Assembly (NCBI GenBank): GCA_023159155.1
Contig: JAJNNX010000021.1
Coordinates: 248,001 to 312,000, forward strand
Direction: 5' to 3'
Source: Ustulina deusta
Lineage: Eukaryota; Ascomycota; Sordariomycetes; Xylariales; Xylariaceae
Length of the DNA stretch: 64,000 bases
A model generated the notes under the pieces. That model was not told the origin of the DNA. It worked only from the letters and a program-made list of their open reading frames with translations, and searched no databases. Shown one piece after another: positions 59,401 through 64,000 of the stretch; the stretch's first letter is position 1, and each line of letters starts with the position of its first letter. The position numbers were made by a program, and so were the translations under genes.

Positions 59401-62219
59401 CGGGCTGAGAAGAATCGGATGGAGAAGGTTATGGAGTTTCCCTGTTCATTGCTGCTGTCACTTGATAAGCTGGGGGCCATCGCTTGAAAACCGTCTGTAG
59501 CTTTCACAGGCCGAATCGTCAATGTTATTATTGTCTTCCAATCAAGAGCAGGGGGCAAACTATTCAAATACGGGGACAAGGTCATCGACGGATGTTCACA
59601 GGAATAATGGCTTGGAATGAATAGCCCAGATGCCAACAAAATGAATCCTGGGGGAATGATAGCCAACTATCTGCCTAGGTAGGGAGGATCACTGATTACG
59701 AGTATTTTTCATTCCTAGGCACCACTATTAATAGCCGAAGAAACTATGTCTTGGTCTCGAATTTTATCTTATGCTTTGAGATCGCTGCTTATGAAGAGAG
59801 ACAACCAGAGTAAACTCGTGCTAGGGGAATGTCGTCGAGAGAAAAATCAACGCTTCGGCTGTCAACTCGAGTAGACATAATCATTCTCTATATTACCCGT
59901 TTTAGGAGGTTTCAGGAGATAGTAAGAAGACGTAAGATCCTAGGATTTATAGGACATGCTATTATCGTTACATGTTGCGAGACACTGGAAGTCTCGGCGT
60001 TACGTTTTGAGTGGAAATGCGATGAACTTGAATTCTTCTTTGAAGCTACACAGCCTATTGCTTCGCAACAAAAGCTCCCATGTTATATACAAGTTGTTGA
60101 GTTCTAGTATTATCTACTTTATTGTGTAATATTGATATAAAAAGATATAACTACAAGGGTCGTGATCCCAACTACGTATATCAACAAGATAATAAAGCTT
60201 GGGGAGAGTTTATATGCATCGTGTATTCCTTGGTACAACAAATCGGGGACCGCTACGAAGTACAAGCCTATTAGTTTCTCTAGGAAGGAGAATATTTATA
60301 TCAGTTTTTATTTGCATACATAAATGGAGGCAACAACTGACTTTGGGATTATTATTAACACGGGATGATATAAAACTATATAACAGATAACAAACAAGGA
60401 GCAAATATTTACGCTCTCCTTCAGCGAGTCTACTTTATTGCTTAGAAACGCGTCTTTCTTACAATCATTGGCTTCATAATGTGCCAAAGGATATCAAGCG
60501 AATAGCTATCAAGACCGTGTGAACATTCCCTAGCCTTGCCGGCTTTATTGCAATTCACAAGTTGCTATACTTGAAACGCAAGCGCTCGGGTTTCCGAGCT
60601 AGACATCCACCATAGCCAGCCGATTAGAGAATAGCAACCCTGGTCGAAACTCTCATCTCGTGTACATATAGTTTGTGCAGAGTCTTGCGGAATTTCGAGC
60701 TAGAGAACTTTATATATACGCGACTATAAATCGAAGCCTGGGAATTTCTAGGGCTGAGGCCATCCTTGTGAGCGTCCTAGTCAAATAATGGGAAGAAAAC
60801 AGACAGAGGAATGGTAAGTTGGAGTTCAATGAAGAGATACCACGAGGAGAAGCGCCGTGGTAAATATGGATTTAAACACTTTATGAGAGTCTAAACTGGT
60901 TCCTGCAACTACCAAGCAGCCAGTCATCATCATAAAGTCTTTGCGCGCGTGACGCTAGCCTGGTGATGGACTCATTCTCGAAGCGTTTCAAGCTGTCGCG
61001 AAAGCGACCTGGCTTGTGTTCATTATATCACTTCCCTCCCTTGCTAGACTTTCATAAACACGCTGGAATCCCTCTTAATCACCATCTTCATCTTTTTACC
61101 AATGCATCCATAGCGACAATACCAACGACAACATGTCTTTCAATTCACATTCTGATTAGCTGAGGGTGTGTCTGAGTGGCTGCTATTGCATAATCCCCCA
61201 CGGACGCCACTGACGCCATCTTACTCATCAGCACCCCAAACACCCTTAGATCCTCTGGGCAGCACGTAGAGAGAAGGTATCTAGATGAATTTGTCAGACG
61301 CCAAGTTTGTGTAAATTCCCCCGTTGCGATAAATGTCTAAGTTCTTCAACTGATCTGTTGGCTATAATGAGGGCTTAATTTTATCTTTAGCGTTTTTCCA
61401 TTGCCTCTTGGTATCAGGACCTCTATACAGGTGGTGCGCCTTTATGGACTAGACTAGTCTCAATCTATATATAGAAGTCTCTTTGTTGTGGGGATACCTT
61501 GATAGTGGTTTGTGATAGCCTCAGTTGGAGGAATCCTGCAATGTTGACACATGATGCTGACCCACCTAAGCGTTGATTGGTTGTCGCCTACAAGTTCCTA
61601 GATCTGGAGTCTGGTGTTATTGCCATGTACTCTCGGATATGGCCTCGCGACGGTTGCGCATCTACGATACCAAAACTTGAATATTACTATTGCATAACCA
61701 TGGTACAAAGTCCTGTTAAACAAAAGGCTTGTCTCTAGAATAAACAGGGATTAGGAAAGTTTGGTTTCCAAAGCAAAGCATGACCGCCGCTCATATCGTT
61801 AGCTACAGTATTACACGATAGCAATACCTAGCATGAACAGTGCTGTTAGCTCGGCGGTGGTTGGGCGGAGAGGCGAACTGGACAATAGGTCGCTGTCTGT
61901 AACGATTACACTAGCGCGTATTAACGCGTTGTAGCATGCTCTTTTCCCTCACCCGACGCCGTGTCGCAGCTATGTTCGAGGGTAATGGGAGGGACACTGC
62001 GGGCTCACCATTGTCGTTGCTCGCGAAGCTTCAGCCATCGTCGGGTTATGGCGTCATAAATCATGATCATGGTGGAGCTGTTCGGCTGCGTCCGTACCCG
62101 GATCTACTGCCATGTGGCTTGTACGGAACTTTATCGCGTAGCTGTGAAAAGTATAGCGAGAAGGAAGGTAGACTGCGATACCCCGGCGATTCTGTAGGAA
62201 ATTCATTTCCCTCCTAAAA
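53411..62219. other. About 8.8 kb without a recognisable gene
   Basis: Many short frames occur on both strands, the longest 164 codons at 57412-57906 and 139 codons on the minus strand at 57851-58270. None shows a known motif or a joinable exon series. The stretch contains scattered CCTACCTAC/TAGGTAGGT motifs (for example near 53597, 53735, 54994, 55805, 56026, 56987, 58487, 59675). It may be distal regulatory sequence of the homeobox gene, non-coding transcripts or decayed sequence. Confidence 0.5.
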
Positions 62220-63020
62220 GCTCTCGGTGGAAACTACACATCACGGCATCCGATATCGCTTCCTTTGGAGAGTTTGCTTTTAACACTTACTATCCGTAGT
62301 TTTCATCTTCCTCTTGCGAACTCGGGCGGTCTCGGTTCCTTTTGCTCGAGTAAGGACGTACGCTAGCATTTGTAGGCGCCCGGGAGTGCTCTCTCTGAAG
62401 TTCACTCTGAATAGTTTTATGCAAACTTTCTCATGGATCATTGGCCGGGTTTAGTGTAAGCGGTAATGTCTTAGCCCGAGACTCGCTCTCCCGGCCGTTC
62501 CGCTTCTACAATATCTATCACTTCTCTTGGGTAGGTATCCTAGTCCCGGTTAGCTGATGTTGTGACGTAGGCGCCAGCTCTCCCATCCTGCGGTTCTAAA
62601 GATGTAAGCGTAACTGCCCTGCATTTCGCGTTTGATGCGAATTCTTCCAGATGCTCCCTAGATACCTAGCGACGCGTGTTTTTGGCATGCTACTAGCATG
62701 TGTTCTATCTTGTCTCCACATGAATTGGCGCGTGGCTGAGGCTTGATAAGTGACGCAATTGTTGGCCATTGCTCCAATATATTATATGGGTCTTTGTGGG
62801 TATAGAGATCATCGATGGCTCAAAGTCGATCGTCTCGTTGGTGTAGATTCCTTCAGACAAAAACGTCAGACGGTTTTTGTCTTTGTACGCTTATCGCTCG
62901 CTTAGTTTTCTGTACATGCCCGTCTAACAGAAGCATTCTGTCGAGGCATGTTTGATCTAGGTAGTCCAGCGTGTCTCGTGGCAGCAGCCACAATTATGGT
63001 GTATTGATATCCGACCAATC
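62220..63020 (-). pseudogene. Decayed protein-coding stretch, family unknown
   Basis: One minus-strand frame reads as protein-like sequence for more than 110 codons (about 62996 down to 62658), with LPRDTLDYLDQTCLDRMLLL, RNLHQRDDRL and CGDKIEHMLVACQKH. It is interrupted by stops at 62994-62996 (TAA), 62853-62855 (TGA), 62820-62822 (TGA) and 62658-62660 (TAG). Three of the four could be former Trp codons changed by G-to-A. A further protein-like piece, LQMLAYVLTRAKGTETARVR, lies near 62340-62400. The Cys-x-x-His-x-x-x-x-Cys pattern recalls the tail of some non-LTR retrotransposon polymerases, but that is weak. It is not assigned. Confidence 0.4.
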
Positions 63021-63614
63021 CGATTATAGAAGGTGCCAATCATACGTGGCAACTCTTAGACAGTCTCGATACGGTAGGTTTCTTGTCCCGTTACTTTCAA
63101 TAGGCACCTGGCGAAGACTTAGCGTTCCGGTGACTTCTGGGTTTAGTCTATCCCTCTATTGTCTCGGCAGTCTCTGGGCAATACTGAGAAATGCAGGGCA
63201 GCAGGACTGGGCACGCTTGGCGTCCCGGCTGTGCTGGACACCAATCCCCGCCTTCAACAATGATGATCCCTCTGATACGGATGACGAAGATGGTGCGAGC
63301 AGCCTTTACTGAATCATGAATTGCTACCACCTGAGTGCTTGGCCGCACACTCTCCAACACGGGCCTCTTTTCATCATTTAATATCATTTTTCGATCGATA
63401 CCTAAAAGTTGCGTCTCTCACTTGACAAGTTCCGCATTGTTGCTCGTCAGCGAGAACAAATGACCGCGCCCCCAGGTCGATGGCGGTCGTGGGAAATTTA
63501 TTGGCGGTAACCGTCTCGCGGATTCCCAGCAACGTAGCCGAACGCGGCATTGCTAGCTAGCCTTTCTGCCTCGATATCGGCTTGAACTCCTGAGAGGGGC
63601 TTTAGGTCTCTTCA

Positions 63615-64000
63615 ATGAGTGATCGGGAGGGCGCTGCTGCCGATGCTGTAACGGTGGTTATACCTCATCGATATGGAGATGGAACACCTGAAGACCATGG
63701 GGATGCGCCGAGCAAAGAGCGCGGACCGCTCTGGGATCCTCGACACACAATCGGCGACCGGCCGATCAGACAAACTCTTAAGGGCTCCTTCGGCCTTCTC
63801 CTTGACACATCCCGCGTGCGAATTAATCGTAGCCTGAGACGAGCGAGGGTATGGCGAGCGAGGGTAGAGACGTTTGGCGACCGCTATTATCGGAAATGGA
63901 TCATTGAAGGTCTACTCCGCCAGAAACCCCTTCCCCCAAGCAAAGATGGGAGACACATACCCCTGAATGCTGGCGCGGTTCGAAACGAGCCGCTGATAGA
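63615..64000 (+). CDS. N-terminal part of an unknown protein, runs off the window
   Basis: An ATG at 63615, directly after an in-frame TAG, opens a frame that stays open to the last base (128 codons). The sequence is hydrophilic, with a DRPIRQTLKGSFGLLLDTSR segment and an Arg-rich stretch (RRARVWRARVETFGDRYYRK). No family is recognised. The length of the open frame in G+C-rich sequence makes coding plausible but not certain. Confidence 0.4.
   Translation, partial: MSDREGAAADAVTVVIPHRYGDGTPEDHGDAPSKERGPLWDPRHTIGDRPIRQTLKGSFGLLLDTSRVRINRSLRRARVWRARVETFGDRYYRKWIIEGLLRQKPLPPSKDGRHIPLNAGAVRNEPLI

Overview
The window comes from a filamentous ascomycete (Pezizomycotina). Protein-coding genes have short GT-AG introns (about 50-100 bases), the families are typical of that group, and a 28-kb block has been driven to extreme A+T content by transitions that look like repeat-induced point mutation (RIP). 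The species cannot be named from the sequence.

Layout. 1-797 is the end of one RIP-mutated LTR retrotransposon with a 151-base LTR. 798-3622 is a small island of ordinary base composition holding a truncated MFS transporter and part of a cytochrome P450. 3623-31639 is one compound insertion: an outer element of the same family (150-base LTRs, target-site duplication GAAAG) that has received a 4.1-kb non-coding LTR element (5719-9861) and three copies, A, B and C, of a second LTR family. Copy B sits inside an LTR of copy C. 31645-35365 continues the host locus: the front of the same P450, an acyltransferase remnant, two methyltransferases and the C-terminal end of a polyketide synthase, all visibly broken. 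Removing the outer element and one GAAAG restores one P450 reading frame across the junction. The whole 0.8-35.4 kb stretch therefore reads as a dead reducing-polyketide gene cluster with transposons inside it.

36-64 kb is ordinary sequence. It holds a small unknown two-exon gene, an intact short-chain dehydrogenase (38.75-39.96 kb), a four-exon fungal transcription-factor-domain protein (40.1-42.0 kb), a PD-(D/E)XK nuclease-like protein directly followed by an atypical kinase (43.9-46.5 kb), a medium-chain reductase (48.2-49.2 kb) and a homeobox transcription factor (50.5-52.5 kb). About 10 kb with no convincing gene follows. Near the right edge are a decayed minus-strand reading frame (about 62.2-63.0 kb) and an open frame that runs off the end of the window.

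The most unusual object is the 4.1-kb element. Its interior has no recognisable gene and carries about 17 diverged copies of a 35-45 base dyad-symmetric motif, spaced about 180 bases apart.
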